Of a DNA stretch of 64,000 bases, positions 51,834 through 62,032 are shown in pieces. Under the pieces are notes generated by a model that searched no databases, was not told where the DNA came from, and saw only the letters and a program-made list of their open reading frames with translations. The translations under genes and the position numbers were made by a program. Positions within the stretch are counted from its first letter, which is position 1. Every line of letters begins with the position of its first letter. Origin of the DNA: CAZDSS01 sp964508185 (GTDB lineage Bacteria > Pseudomonadota > Alphaproteobacteria > Sphingomonadales > Govanellaceae); contig CAZDSS010000002.1 of the NCBI GenBank assembly GCA_964508185.1, positions 16,442-80,441 of the forward strand. Reading direction: 5' to 3'.

Positions 51834-52814
51834 TCAGGATCCTTGGCTTGGGACGGGCGACGTCAAAGGTCGCGGGCGGCGCGGGACGCCGAGGGGACAT
51901 TCCAAGGCATCACGATCCCAGCGCCCGAGATCGGCGGCGGCCCTGTAGGTGCTCTCCAGAAAGGCCAGCAAGGTCGCTTCCGGATCTTCTGCCGTGCGCA
52001 CGGCGTCATAGGGCAGGATGAACTCGCCGAGTTGTTCATCGAACCGCGCGGCGGCGGGCGCGACGGGCGCCGCGGCGAAGCCCGCGGGCATGGGATAGGC
52101 GTAGGAATAGAAGGCCGCGTGATCGAGGCCCCCGCCCCCGGGCCAGAAGCCGGCGGACGAGACCTCGTGGCTGTAGGCCTCTTGCGTCACGGCGTCGGGC
52201 AGATGGGGGACGCCGCCGGGATGGAGCGGCGCGCGACGGCCCGAAAAGCGGGTCACCGCCAGATCGAAGCTGCCCCAGAAGAAATGCACGGGACTGGACT
52301 TTCCGATGAAGCCGGTGCGGAAGCGCTGCAAGACCCGCGTCGCCGCAACGATCACCTGATGGAAGCGCGTCACCGCCGCGGCGTCATAGGGCCGCTCCTC
52401 GTGATCGTCGATGAAGGGCACGGGATCGGGAATCTCGTTCGGAACGCCGTGGAAGGTCGCGGTGGCGCCCAGGGCATCGAGCAGCGCCGTCAGCCGTCCG
52501 TGAAATTCCGCGACCGACATGGGCCGAAGGGCGAAGCGCGCGCTTCTCCCCTCGCTCGTCATGCCCAGGACTTCGTGATCGATGAGGTCCAGCACGATCT
52601 CCACCCCGCCCGCGGCATCCGGCACGAGGCCGGTGGTGAAGCCGCGGCCGGTGGAATAGAGGGTCGCGTGCCACGAATGATTGAGCCAGGGCGTCCGGGC
52701 AAGGCGATACTTGCCGATCATCTGGCACCAGAGATGAAGCGCCCGGCAGGTCTCCGCCCATTCCGGGTAATGTAGGGGCGGCCAGTGGATGCCGCCGTTC
52801 GCCGCCGCCGTCAT
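51834..52814 (-). CDS. DUF5996 family protein
   Basis: A 326-residue protein. WPPLHYPEWAETCRALHLWCQMIGKYRLARTPWLNHSWHATLYSTGRG at the start, HGVPNEIPDPVPF near 135, GFIGKSSPVHFFWGSFDLAVTRFSGRRAPLHPG near 185, and AFYSYAYPMPAGF near 240 are blocks typical of the DUF5996 family, whose function is not known. The ATG overlaps the GST stop (ATGA). Confidence 0.85.
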   Translation of the reverse strand: MTAAANGGIHWPPLHYPEWAETCRALHLWCQMIGKYRLARTPWLNHSWHATLYSTGRGFTTGLVPDAAGGVEIVLDLIDHEVLGMTSEGRSARFALRPMSVAEFHGRLTALLDALGATATFHGVPNEIPDPVPFIDDHEERPYDAAAVTRFHQVIVAATRVLQRFRTGFIGKSSPVHFFWGSFDLAVTRFSGRRAPLHPGGVPHLPDAVTQEAYSHEVSSAGFWPGGGGLDHAAFYSYAYPMPAGFAAAPVAPAAARFDEQLGEFILPYDAVRTAEDPEATLLAFLESTYRAAADLGRWDRDALECPLGVPRRPRPLTSPVPSQGS

Positions 52815-53437
52815 CCCACGGGTTCCATCCCCTGCCGCTGCAGTGCACGCTTCACCCCCTCGTCCGTCTCCATGCGCGCGCGATGGGAGGCAAGGACCGG
52901 ATAATCGCCGATGGAGAGCGGCGTCAGCTCGATCCAGCGGCAGAGGACATAAAGGAACGCATCGGCGAAGGAGCGCTTGCCCAGATACCATTCGCCGCCA
53001 TTGGCCTTGAGCGTGTCCTCGAGCCGCCGGTAATGTTCGCCGAGCTTCTCGTAGGTCTTGCGCTTCACCTCGTCCTGCGCCGCCTTGCTTTGGGCGAAGG
53101 CCCCGGGGGCGAAATGGCCGCCGTACGTCGCATGGACCTCGGACGTCATGTAGGCGAGCGCCTCCTCCTCCTTGCGCCCCAAGGGCGTGTCCCGTGCGAA
53201 GCCCGGCCCGCCGAAGGCAGCGCCGAGCCAGGTCAGGATCGCCGCCGCTTCCGTCAGAACGTCGCCATCGTCGAAGCGGAGCGCCGGGACCTTCCCCTTG
53301 GGATTGATCGCCAGGAATTCCGGCTTCTTGTGGTCGCCATAGGCCATGTTGTGAATCTCGACCGGCGCATCGAGCCAGGCGATCGCGATATTGGGAGCGA
53401 GGGAACAGGTTCCCGGCATGGTATAGAGCGTCGTCAT
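52811..53437 (-). CDS. Glutathione S-transferase
   Basis: A 208-residue cytosolic GST. The thioredoxin-like N-terminal domain reads TTLYTMPGTCSLAPNIAIAWLDAP with Cys-Ser near residue 10, as in beta-class enzymes, and NPKGKVPALRFDDGDVLTEAAAILTWL near 45 holds the cis-Pro and glutathione-binding residues. A helical C-terminal domain follows. The ATG has AAGGA upstream; the gene is divergent from azlC. Confidence 0.9.
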   Translation of the reverse strand: MTTLYTMPGTCSLAPNIAIAWLDAPVEIHNMAYGDHKKPEFLAINPKGKVPALRFDDGDVLTEAAAILTWLGAAFGGPGFARDTPLGRKEEEALAYMTSEVHATYGGHFAPGAFAQSKAAQDEVKRKTYEKLGEHYRRLEDTLKANGGEWYLGKRSFADAFLYVLCRWIELTPLSIGDYPVLASHRARMETDEGVKRALQRQGMEPVG

Positions 53438-53619
53438 CCAGCCGTCCTTTCGTGGAGGGTTGATGGTTCGCCGCCCGGCACCGGACAAACGCAGGCAGGA
53501 AGCTGTCCGTTCCCCCAGCCGCGCGGGAAAGGCATGGCCCGGATGATGCAAACGCAGTCGCATTTCACTTGGAATGCGTTATAAGCGGCGGAACGCTGCG
53601 TATCATGTGAGTTCCCGGG

Positions 53620-54378
53620 ATGGAGACAACGTCCCCCGCATCCGCCCTGTCGAGATCCCGCAAGCCGAGGCCGGAGGCCCTGCGCGGCCTGATGGACGCC
53701 TTGCCGGTGGGCGCGGGCTTCGTGCCCTTCGCCCTCGTCCTCGGTGCCCAGGCGGCGCAGAAGGGTCTCTCGATCGTCGAGGTGCCGCTGCTCACGGGGC
53801 TCAATTTCGGCGGCGGATCCGAATTCGCGGCGATCGCCCTCTGGACTTCGCCGCCGCATGTGCTGCTGATCGCCGCCGTCGCCTTCCTCATCAACAGCCG
53901 CCACCTTCTGATGGGCGCGGTGCTCGCGCCCCATCTGCAGCATCTGCCGAAGCGCAAGGTACTGCCCGCATTGGCCATCATGTGCGACGAATCCTGGGCA
54001 CTCGCCATCAGCGACGTGCAACGTCGGCAGCTTGCGGGAGAAAGGCCCGCCTTCAGCCTGCCCTATTATCTCGGCGCGGCAATACCCCTTTATCTCACCT
54101 GGCTCGTCTTCACGTTCGTGGGGGCCTTCGTCGGCCCGCTCATCGGCGACATCGAGGCCTGGGGCCTTCATCTCGCCTTCCCCGCCGTGATCCTCGTGCT
54201 GCTCCGCGGCATGTGGCGCGGCCTGCGACCGGCGCTCCCCTGGCTCGTGAGCCTCGTGTTCGCGGCCGGAACATATCTTGCCGCCCCCGGCGGCTGGTAT
54301 GTGGCGGCGGGGGCAGTGTCGGGCCTCGTCGCGGCATGGTTCATGTCGGCGGGCAAGAGGGCGGCGCGGCGCGCATGA
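53620..54378 (+). CDS. azlC: AzlC family branched-chain amino acid exporter subunit
   Basis: A 252-residue membrane protein with about seven hydrophobic helices. LMDALPVGAGFVPFALVLGAQAAQKGLS and LNFGGGSEFAAIALW, AVAFLINSRHLLMGAVLAPHL are AzlC hallmarks. With AzlD it forms the exporter for branched-chain amino acids (BrnFE-type). The azlD ATG overlaps its stop. Confidence 0.92.
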   Translation: METTSPASALSRSRKPRPEALRGLMDALPVGAGFVPFALVLGAQAAQKGLSIVEVPLLTGLNFGGGSEFAAIALWTSPPHVLLIAAVAFLINSRHLLMGAVLAPHLQHLPKRKVLPALAIMCDESWALAISDVQRRQLAGERPAFSLPYYLGAAIPLYLTWLVFTFVGAFVGPLIGDIEAWGLHLAFPAVILVLLRGMWRGLRPALPWLVSLVFAAGTYLAAPGGWYVAAGAVSGLVAAWFMSAGKRAARRA

Positions 54379-54674
54379 TCGACTTCTGGAATCTTCTTGC
54401 GATTCTCGCCATGGCGACGGCCACCTACATGACGCGCGCCCTCGGCTATCTCGCGCTCCGCAACCGCAATCTCGGCGAGCGCACGATCACCATCATGGAA
54501 GCAGCGCCGGGCTGCGTCCTCATCTCCGTGATCGCCCCCCATTTCGTGACCAGGAACCCCGCGGACCTTGCGGCGCTCGTCGTCACGCTGCTCGCCGCGA
54601 CGCGTTTTTCCATGCTGCCGACGGTCCTGATCGGCATCGCGACGGCGGGCCTTCTCCGGCATTTCACGGGCTGA
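54375..54674 (+). CDS. azlD: AzlD family branched-chain amino acid exporter small subunit
   Basis: A 99-residue, about four-helix membrane protein: ATATYMTRALGYLALRNRNLGERTITIMEAAPGCVLISVIAPHFV is the AzlD signature. It starts at the ATGA overlap with azlC, the usual arrangement of this two-component exporter. A 7-bp hairpin (GCCGTCC / GGACGGC, 54678-54695) follows it closely and may help end transcription. Confidence 0.92.
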   Translation: MIDFWNLLAILAMATATYMTRALGYLALRNRNLGERTITIMEAAPGCVLISVIAPHFVTRNPADLAALVVTLLAATRFSMLPTVLIGIATAGLLRHFTG

Positions 54675-54677
54675 GAA

Positions 54678-54695
54678 GCCGTCCGATCGGACGGC
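54678..54695 (+). terminator. Hairpin downstream of azlCD, weak terminator
   Basis: GCCGTCC and GGACGGC form a 7-bp stem with a GATC loop, starting four bases after the azlD stop. No U run follows on the plus strand, so termination would be inefficient. Confidence 0.4.
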
Positions 54696-54707
54696 GATCG
54701 CGCATGC

Positions 54708-54733
54708 AAAAAAGCCGCCTGCCGGACTGCGGC
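54708..54733 (-). terminator. Terminator downstream of tRNA-Glu
   Basis: On the minus strand, GCCGC (54733-54729), a 10-base loop and GCGGC (54718-54714) form a short stem directly followed by six U (54713-54708). It lies 37 bases beyond the tRNA 3' end. Confidence 0.6.
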
Positions 54734-54769
54734 ATGGCGCCTTGCAAAATATTGAAAAACCTGAGGAAG

Positions 54770-54845
54770 TGGCGTCCCCACGGGGATTCGAACCCCGGTC
54801 GCCGCCGTGAAAGGGCGGTGTCCTAGGCCTCTAGACGATGGGGAC
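54770..54845 (-). tRNA. tRNA-Glu (anticodon UUC)
   Basis: The reverse complement folds as a 76-base cloverleaf: acceptor GTCCCC...GGGGAC, D arm, anticodon stem CCGCC/GGCGG with loop CTTTCAC (anticodon TTC), T arm with GGTTCGAATCC, and an encoded 3' CCA. It lies downstream of the symporter gene. No integrase or repeat suggests a phage attachment site here. Confidence 0.95.
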
Positions 54846-54892
54846 GGGCCTTGGCGGTGTGGGCACTGATCTAGCCGTTCCGACGGGTGCCG

Positions 54893-56329
54893 TCAAGAAG
54901 CTTTTTCAGGAATTCTTTCTTTGTCCGCAACGGGCGCCGGAGCGAGCAGGCGAACGAGGCCGAAGGTCGCAAGACCCGCAAGGATTCCGGGCATGCCTTC
55001 ATAGATGGTTTCATGCAGCCCCAGGTTGCGCCAGAGAAGCGCCACGCCGACGCCGATCACCATCATGGCGATCGCAAGCCCCTCCCCCGGGCGCCCGCCG
55101 AGCGCGTAGACCACAAGGAGCGGCGCGAAGGCGGAGGCCAGCACCGACCAGGCGAGGATCACGAGGGAGAAGACGCTCTGCGTTCCCGACAGCGCGATCG
55201 CGAGGGCAAGCGCCGCCGTCGCGAGCGTTGCGAGCTTGATGATCCAGGGATTGTCCGTGCGCCGCGACGGCAGGTCGTTGGTCGCCGCGGCGGAGCAGGA
55301 CAGCACGAGAGAATCGGCGGTGGACATGGTGGCCGCGAAGATCCCGGCAAGGACGAGGCCGACGAGCACGGGCGGCAGCAGGGTCTGCGCCATGGTCGGC
55401 AAGGCGAGCTCCGCATCGATTCCGCCGAGTTCCGGCAGATAGAGGCGGGACAACAGCCCGACGCCCGTGGCCAGCGCATAGAACAGCACATAGAAGCCGT
55501 AGTACCAGACGCGCGCCCGCGCCATCCCGTCGGCCTTGTCGAGCGCCATGAATCGCACCATCACATGGGGCGCGCCCACCACGCTGAAGCCCGCGAACAT
55601 CCAGCCCACGGCGAAAAGCGCCATGCCGCCGGCGCCGGGAAAGGCGAGGTCATCGGGAAACCAGTCGAGATAGCCGGGGATCTCGCCCAGCATGCGCCAG
55701 GTCTCCGCCGGGCCGCCGAGCCCCTGCACCCCCGCCCAGAACAGGAGCGTCATCGCCGCCATCATGACGAAGGACTGGGCGACGTCCGTCCAGATGGAGG
55801 CGCGGATGCCGCCCGCGAAGCAATAGGCGACGACGACGCCTGCGACCAGCAGCGCGCCCATCTCCCGCGGCCAGCCGAACATCACGTGAAGCGCCTTGCC
55901 CCCCGCGCTCAGCTGCGCGGCGGCATAGGCGCCGAGAAAGACGATGGTGATGACGGCGGCGATACGCCGATAGACGCGGAAGTCGGTGCCGTTCCAGCGG
56001 CTGAGGATCCCGCCGAAGGTGACGGCGTCCACCCTTCCCGCCGTCCGCCGCAGCTTCTTGTGGATGAAGAGGGAGGCGATGAAGTCCCCCGCGATCCAGC
56101 CCACCATGAGCCAGACGGCGGCAAGCCCCACCGCATAGGTGTAGCCGATGACGCCGATGAACATGTAGCCGCTGTTGTTGGTGGCCACCGCCGACAGTCC
56201 CGCGACCCACGGCGACACCTCGCGGCTCGCAACGTAATAGTCGCGACGGTTGCCGCGGCTCTTGACGGTTGCGGCAAGGCCGATCGCGAGGAACAGGACG
56301 AAGAAGAAGATGAAGGCGGCGACCACCAT
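54893..56329 (-). CDS. Sodium:solute symporter (SSS family), probably compatible-solute uptake
   Basis: A 478-residue, about 13-helix SSS transporter of the PutP type. SREVSPWVAGLSAVATNNSGYMFIGVIGYTY near residue 35 is the sodium-binding helix-1 region, and ATMSTADSLVLSCSAAATNDL near 335 carries the second sodium-site serines. It lies 15 bases after ectD and is likely the last gene of the ectoine operon. It may recapture leaked ectoine or hydroxyectoine (EctI-like), inferred from position. Confidence 0.88.
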   Translation of the reverse strand: MVVAAFIFFFVLFLAIGLAATVKSRGNRRDYYVASREVSPWVAGLSAVATNNSGYMFIGVIGYTYAVGLAAVWLMVGWIAGDFIASLFIHKKLRRTAGRVDAVTFGGILSRWNGTDFRVYRRIAAVITIVFLGAYAAAQLSAGGKALHVMFGWPREMGALLVAGVVVAYCFAGGIRASIWTDVAQSFVMMAAMTLLFWAGVQGLGGPAETWRMLGEIPGYLDWFPDDLAFPGAGGMALFAVGWMFAGFSVVGAPHVMVRFMALDKADGMARARVWYYGFYVLFYALATGVGLLSRLYLPELGGIDAELALPTMAQTLLPPVLVGLVLAGIFAATMSTADSLVLSCSAAATNDLPSRRTDNPWIIKLATLATAALALAIALSGTQSVFSLVILAWSVLASAFAPLLVVYALGGRPGEGLAIAMMVIGVGVALLWRNLGLHETIYEGMPGILAGLATFGLVRLLAPAPVADKERIPEKAS

Positions 56330-56344
56330 GGCGGGCCGCCCTTC

Positions 56345-57253
56345 TCAAGCAGCGGCCATGCGCGGCGACGGCAGCGGCGTCACGTTGTCCCGCGCGGCGA
56401 TGAATTCGGGCCGCGGCCGGGCGGCGCCGAAGGGCTCCAGCAGGCGGTTCTCCAGGCTGTTGTAGACGAGGAACAGGTTGCTCCGGTCATAGGGCGTGAT
56501 GTTGCCGTTGGAGCCGTGCATGATGTTGCAGTCGAACAGGATGAGCGTCCCCGGCGGCCCCTTGGGCGCGACGATCCCGCCCTTGTTGACGAGGAAGCGC
56601 AGGCTGTCGTCATCGGGCACGCCGTATTCCTGCCTCTTCAGCGACTGCTTGTAATGGTCCTCCGGCGTCTCGCCCACGCAGGCGACGAAACTGCGGTGCG
56701 AGCCCGGGATCAGCATCAGCGGTCCGTTGAACTCGTTGTTCTCGGACAGGGTGATGGAAATGCTGAAGGCGCGCATGCGCGGCATGCCGTCCTCCACATG
56801 CCAGGTCTCGAAGTCGGAATGCCAGTAGAACTCCTTGCCGCGGAAGCCCGGCTTGTAGTTGAGGCGCGACTGATGAATGTAGACCCGGTCGCCGAGCAGG
56901 AATTCCGCCAGGGCCACGAGGCGCGGATCCTTCGCGAGCGCGCCGAAGGCGGGGCTCAGCTCATGGATCCTGAAGATGGAGCGGATGGCGCCGCTGCCCG
57001 GCTCGGTGATCGTCCAGTCATGGTCGCGGATGTCGGGATTGCCGCGAAGCGCCTTCATTTCCTTCTGCATGGCCGCGACCTCGTCGCGCGAGAAGAAGTT
57101 CTCGAACACCAGATAGCCGTTCTCGTCGTAGAAATTCACGAGCTCCGCCGGGATGGGCGCGTCCGGCCCGGGGCGGCCATGGACCACCGGGTCCAGGCGG
57201 CGGCGGATTTCGGGATGGGGCTGGCGTCGCGACGGATAGAGATCATGGGTCAT
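56345..57253 (-). CDS. ectD: Ectoine hydroxylase EctD
   Basis: A 302-residue 2-oxoglutarate/Fe(II) dioxygenase that converts ectoine to 5-hydroxyectoine. The signature [21 protein letters not shown] holds the HxD iron motif, and NIMHGSNGN supplies the distal His; [21 protein letters not shown] is also EctD-specific. It overlaps ectC by ATGA and is the normal length for the family. Confidence 0.97.
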   Translation of the reverse strand: MTHDLYPSRRQPHPEIRRRLDPVVHGRPGPDAPIPAELVNFYDENGYLVFENFFSRDEVAAMQKEMKALRGNPDIRDHDWTITEPGSGAIRSIFRIHELSPAFGALAKDPRLVALAEFLLGDRVYIHQSRLNYKPGFRGKEFYWHSDFETWHVEDGMPRMRAFSISITLSENNEFNGPLMLIPGSHRSFVACVGETPEDHYKQSLKRQEYGVPDDDSLRFLVNKGGIVAPKGPPGTLILFDCNIMHGSNGNITPYDRSNLFLVYNSLENRLLEPFGAARPRPEFIAARDNVTPLPSPRMAAA

Positions 57254-57642
57254 ACCGGTTCTCCCTCCAGCGGATAGGCGCCGGTCTCGTCATGGACCTC
57301 CCGGCCCGTGACCGGCGGGTTGAACACGCAGGCAAGCTGCAGGGCGGTGCGGGCGGTCAGCACATGGGGATCATGCTTGTCCAGCACATAGATGGTGCCC
57401 GGACGGATCTGATGAACCTCGTTGGTGTTGAGGTCGCGGATCTCCCCCTCGCCCGAGATGCAATAGACCGCCTCCAGATGGTTGCGGTAGCACATCCTGG
57501 TCTCGGTGCCCGCATACATGGTGGTGATATGGAAGGAAAATCCCATATTGTCGTCCTTGAGGATCAGGCGGGTGCTTTCCCAGGTCTGGCTCACCACGCG
57601 GCGGCGGCTGCGCTCGGCTTCCTGCAAGCTGCGAACGATCAT
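57250..57642 (-). CDS. ectC: L-ectoine synthase EctC
   Basis: A 130-residue cupin that cyclises N-gamma-acetyl-diaminobutyrate to ectoine. [68 protein letters not shown] is a near-textbook EctC N-terminus, with the metal-binding Glu/His segment HLEAVYC and DKHDPHVL. It starts after a GAAGGAG-type site and precedes ectD. Confidence 0.97.
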   Translation of the reverse strand: MIVRSLQEAERSRRRVVSQTWESTRLILKDDNMGFSFHITTMYAGTETRMCYRNHLEAVYCISGEGEIRDLNTNEVHQIRPGTIYVLDKHDPHVLTARTALQLACVFNPPVTGREVHDETGAYPLEGEPV

Positions 57643-57669
57643 CGACGAATACTCCTTCTGTCTTGTGCT

Positions 57670-59606
<1,937 letters not shown>

Positions 59607-59705
59607 ATGGATAAAAACCCGCGTGTCAACCTTGCCTCCCTCGCCTATTTCTCAATGTAAAACCCTAATATGTTCCATGTAACCATCCTTCATTTTCATA
59701 TCGAA

Positions 59706-59733
59706 TTCATAATTACTTTACTTGTTCATTCAA
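59706..59733 (-). promoter_or_regulatory. Predicted promoter of the ectoine operon
   Basis: In the A/T-rich region 59607-59777, strikingly unlike the rest of the window, the minus strand has TTGAAT (59733-59728), a 16-base spacer and TATGAA (59711-59706). The predicted start lies about 95 bases before the ectA ATG. Low G+C here may favour osmotic or sigma-S-type control (inference). Confidence 0.4.
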
Positions 59734-59777
59734 GTATCGGTCCGTTATATACAAAGGAATAGGAAGATAAAAATTTT

Positions 59778-60704
59778 TCATGTTTCGCAGCGGGATGGCG
59801 CGATCTGGCGGGCGGCGTCGCGCACCGCGCGGATCATGAGATTGGCGGCGGGGCTCAGGGGGATGTCGCCGTGATAGACGAGCCGCGCGTTCCGCTGCAG
59901 CCGCGGCGCATCGAGGGACAAGGGGACAAGAAGGCTGGTCTGCCCGACTTTCAGGCCGGTGAGCGCCGGGGAGCTGAGAAGGAGATAATCGTTGGCCAGC
60001 ATCAGATTGAGCGTCACCGCCATGCTGTCGGTCCAGATCACGTCGGCGGGCGGCGCGAGGCCCGCTTCCGCGAAGGCGCGGGACACCGTCTCGTATTCGT
60101 CGCGGCGGCTGAGGGACATGACCCAGGTCTCGCGCGCAAGGTCCGCAAGCTTGAGATCGCGTCTGCCGGCCAGCGGATGGCCCGGCCGCACCGCCACCAG
60201 GTCGGTCGAGGTATAGAGAAGCTCGTGAATGAGGGGCTCGGGAATGCGGTAGTCCACCGTGCCGCTTGCGAGGAAGTCGAGCTCGCCCACCAGAAGGCGC
60301 TGCATCAGCCCCTCGGAATAGCCTTCGATGAGATGGATGCGGATCCCCGGCCGGGCGGAATGGACGCTTGCCACGGCCAGTGACATGAGCTCGCCCGAGA
60401 AGGTCTCCCCCACCCCGACGGTGACCGTCCCGCTCGATGCGTCGCGCATGGCGTGGAGTTCGGCGATCGCCCGGTTGAGGCCGGCGAGATGGGCCTTGGC
60501 GTGGTTGACGAAAACCTTGCCGAAGGCGGTGAGGCGGGTCACGCCCCCGGGCGCGCGGTCGAACAGCTTGACGCCGAGCTCTTCCTCAAGTCGGGCGATG
60601 GTGGAGCTTACCCCCTGCTGGGTGATGCCGAGAACGCGCGCAGCCTCCGAAATGCTGCCATGCTCGATCACCGCCAGAAAGCGGATGAGGGACTTCTGAT
60701 CCAT
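59778..60704 (-). CDS. LysR family transcriptional regulator 3
   Basis: A 308-residue LTTR with an N-terminal HTH (SLIRFLAVIEHGSISEAARVLGITQQGVSSTIARLEEELGVKLFDRA) and an effector domain (VTVGVGETFSGELMSLAVASVHSARPGIRIHLIEGYSEGLMQRLLVGELDFL). It is of the same subfamily as LysR 1 and 2. It lies upstream of the ectoine operon in the same direction, but LTTRs usually control a divergent gene, so its targets are uncertain. Confidence 0.92.
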   Translation of the reverse strand: MDQKSLIRFLAVIEHGSISEAARVLGITQQGVSSTIARLEEELGVKLFDRAPGGVTRLTAFGKVFVNHAKAHLAGLNRAIAELHAMRDASSGTVTVGVGETFSGELMSLAVASVHSARPGIRIHLIEGYSEGLMQRLLVGELDFLASGTVDYRIPEPLIHELLYTSTDLVAVRPGHPLAGRRDLKLADLARETWVMSLSRRDEYETVSRAFAEAGLAPPADVIWTDSMAVTLNLMLANDYLLLSSPALTGLKVGQTSLLVPLSLDAPRLQRNARLVYHGDIPLSPAANLMIRAVRDAARQIAPSRCET

Positions 60705-60778
60705 GCCACTTGCCCATACGCCGACGCGCGGCCAGGCTTGCCGCTCAACCCTTTAAACCGTCGAGGGGGCAAATTGAT

Positions 60779-60811
60779 CCCGGCCGGGGCGCGAAAATGC
60801 CCCCGGCCGGG
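60779..60811 (-). terminator. Strong hairpin after the EamA gene, probable terminator
   Basis: CCCGGCCGGGG (60779-60789) pairs perfectly with CCCCGGCCGGG (60801-60811), an 11-bp stem with an 11-base loop. On the minus strand a modest ATTT follows. It lies between the EamA stop and the LysR 3 gene, so it likely separates the two. Confidence 0.55.
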
Positions 60812-60824
60812 CCGGATCACGGGG

Positions 60825-61751
60825 TCAGGCGGGCTTGCGCCGCCCGATATAGAGGCCGGCGAAGATCAGCATGCCGCCCACCACATGGGCGAGGATCAGC
60901 GCCTCGCCGAGGAAGATCATGGAAAGGACCACGCCGACGAGCGGCATCATGAGCAGCAGCGCGCTCGCCCGGTTCGCGCCGATGAGCGCCACCCCCCGGT
61001 TGAAGCAGAGAAAGGACACGAGGGACGGGAAGATCGCGAGATATCCGATCACCGACCAGGTGCGCGGATCGTCCCACACGGCGGTCATGCCCGTCGCCGC
61101 CTCCAGCACCCAGAACGGCAGGAGGAACAGGAACCCGAGGATGAAGGTGACCGCGATGAAGGTCATGGGATGGATGTCGGGCCGCTTGCGCAGCAGCGCC
61201 GTATAGAGGGCGTAGCACACCACCCCGGCGAAGACGATGAGGTCGCCGCGGTTGAGCGTCAGCGACAGAAGCTTGGTGAGATCGCCGCCCAGGATCACCC
61301 AGACGACGCCGCTCATGGCGACGACGAGCCCCAGGGCGGCGCGGCGGCCCAGGCGGTCGCGGAACAGGAGAAAGCACATGAGCGCGACGACCGACGCGAG
61401 GGTCGTGTTGATGAGAAATCCGTTGATGGCCGTGGTGCTCTGCAGCCCCAAATAGACGAGCGTGTTGTAGCCCGAGATCCCGGTGAGCGACAGCAGGACG
61501 AGGGGCCGCCATCCCGCCCGGATCGCGGGCCAGTCGCGCTTCAGGTGGCGGCGGGCCAGGAACAACGCGATGACGCCGGCAATGGACCAGCGCATGCAGG
61601 CGAGCGTCACCGGTGCCACAAGGCCCACGGTCGCCCGCCCGGCGACCATGTTGCCCGCCCAGAACAGGAGGGCGATGAAGATCAGAGCGGCGCCGTTCTC
61701 GCGCAAACTGTAAACTACCTCATTCTCACGCAGACTATATCCGACGGACAT
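60825..61751 (-). CDS. EamA family (DMT) transporter
   Basis: A 308-residue, ten-helix drug/metabolite transporter with two EamA repeats (LIFIALLFWAGNMVAGRATVGLVAP near 28; GDLIVFAGVVCYALYTALLRKRPDIHPMTF near 170). The ATG at 61751 is preferred to a TTG at 61805. The first 20 residues contain a tandem YSLREN motif (residues 5-10 and 14-19). It probably exports a small metabolite. Confidence 0.9.
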   Translation of the reverse strand: MSVGYSLRENEVVYSLRENGAALIFIALLFWAGNMVAGRATVGLVAPVTLACMRWSIAGVIALFLARRHLKRDWPAIRAGWRPLVLLSLTGISGYNTLVYLGLQSTTAINGFLINTTLASVVALMCFLLFRDRLGRRAALGLVVAMSGVVWVILGGDLTKLLSLTLNRGDLIVFAGVVCYALYTALLRKRPDIHPMTFIAVTFILGFLFLLPFWVLEAATGMTAVWDDPRTWSVIGYLAIFPSLVSFLCFNRGVALIGANRASALLLMMPLVGVVLSMIFLGEALILAHVVGGMLIFAGLYIGRRKPA

Positions 61752-61858
61752 GACTTCCTCGACACACACAATAGCGACATCGACCGTCGGACGCTCACCC
61801 TTCAAACCCTGACCAGAATGGCGGCGCCCCGGTCAAGAGCTTGAACTGCAAAAATTTT

Positions 61859-61902
61859 GCCACAAACTTTCCCAAGCCACGCCACAAATTTTCCCTAGCC
61901 TC
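61859..61902. repeat. Two tandem 22-bp direct repeats upstream of the MipA/OmpV gene, with a degenerate third copy
   Basis: Copies at 61859-61880 and 61881-61902 share the core CCACAAAYTTTCCC and differ at few positions. A weaker copy (CCACAAATGTTGCC) begins at 61910. A 22-base period equals two helical turns, as in response-regulator binding arrays. Confidence 0.6.
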
Positions 61903-61943
61903 GTCTGATCCACAAATGTTGCCGAAGCCTGCGACTTCGGCTG

Positions 61944-61970
61944 GCTCCCCGGCGTTATTGCCGGTGGAGC
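61944..61970 (+). other. Leader hairpin before the MipA/OmpV gene
   Basis: GCTCCCCGGC (61944-61953), a 6-base loop and GCCGGTGGAGC (61960-61970) form a 10-bp stem with one bulged T. A smaller stem (GCCGAAG / CTTCGGC, 61921-61941) precedes it. No U run follows, so a role in message stability or translation is more likely than termination. Confidence 0.45.
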
Positions 61971-62032
61971 GACTGCTTCAACAACGACATTCCGGTGCGA
62001 ACAGGTCGAGGAAACGCCTGGTGGAGTATGTG

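Noticed and set aside
54770..54845. tRNA-Glu as an integration site
   Set aside because: No integrase, no repeated tRNA 3' end and no foreign gene block on either side.
59766..59785. AAAAATTTTT palindrome before the LysR 3 stop as a terminator
   Set aside because: The stem would be only A-T pairs, too weak to terminate; simple A/T richness explains it.
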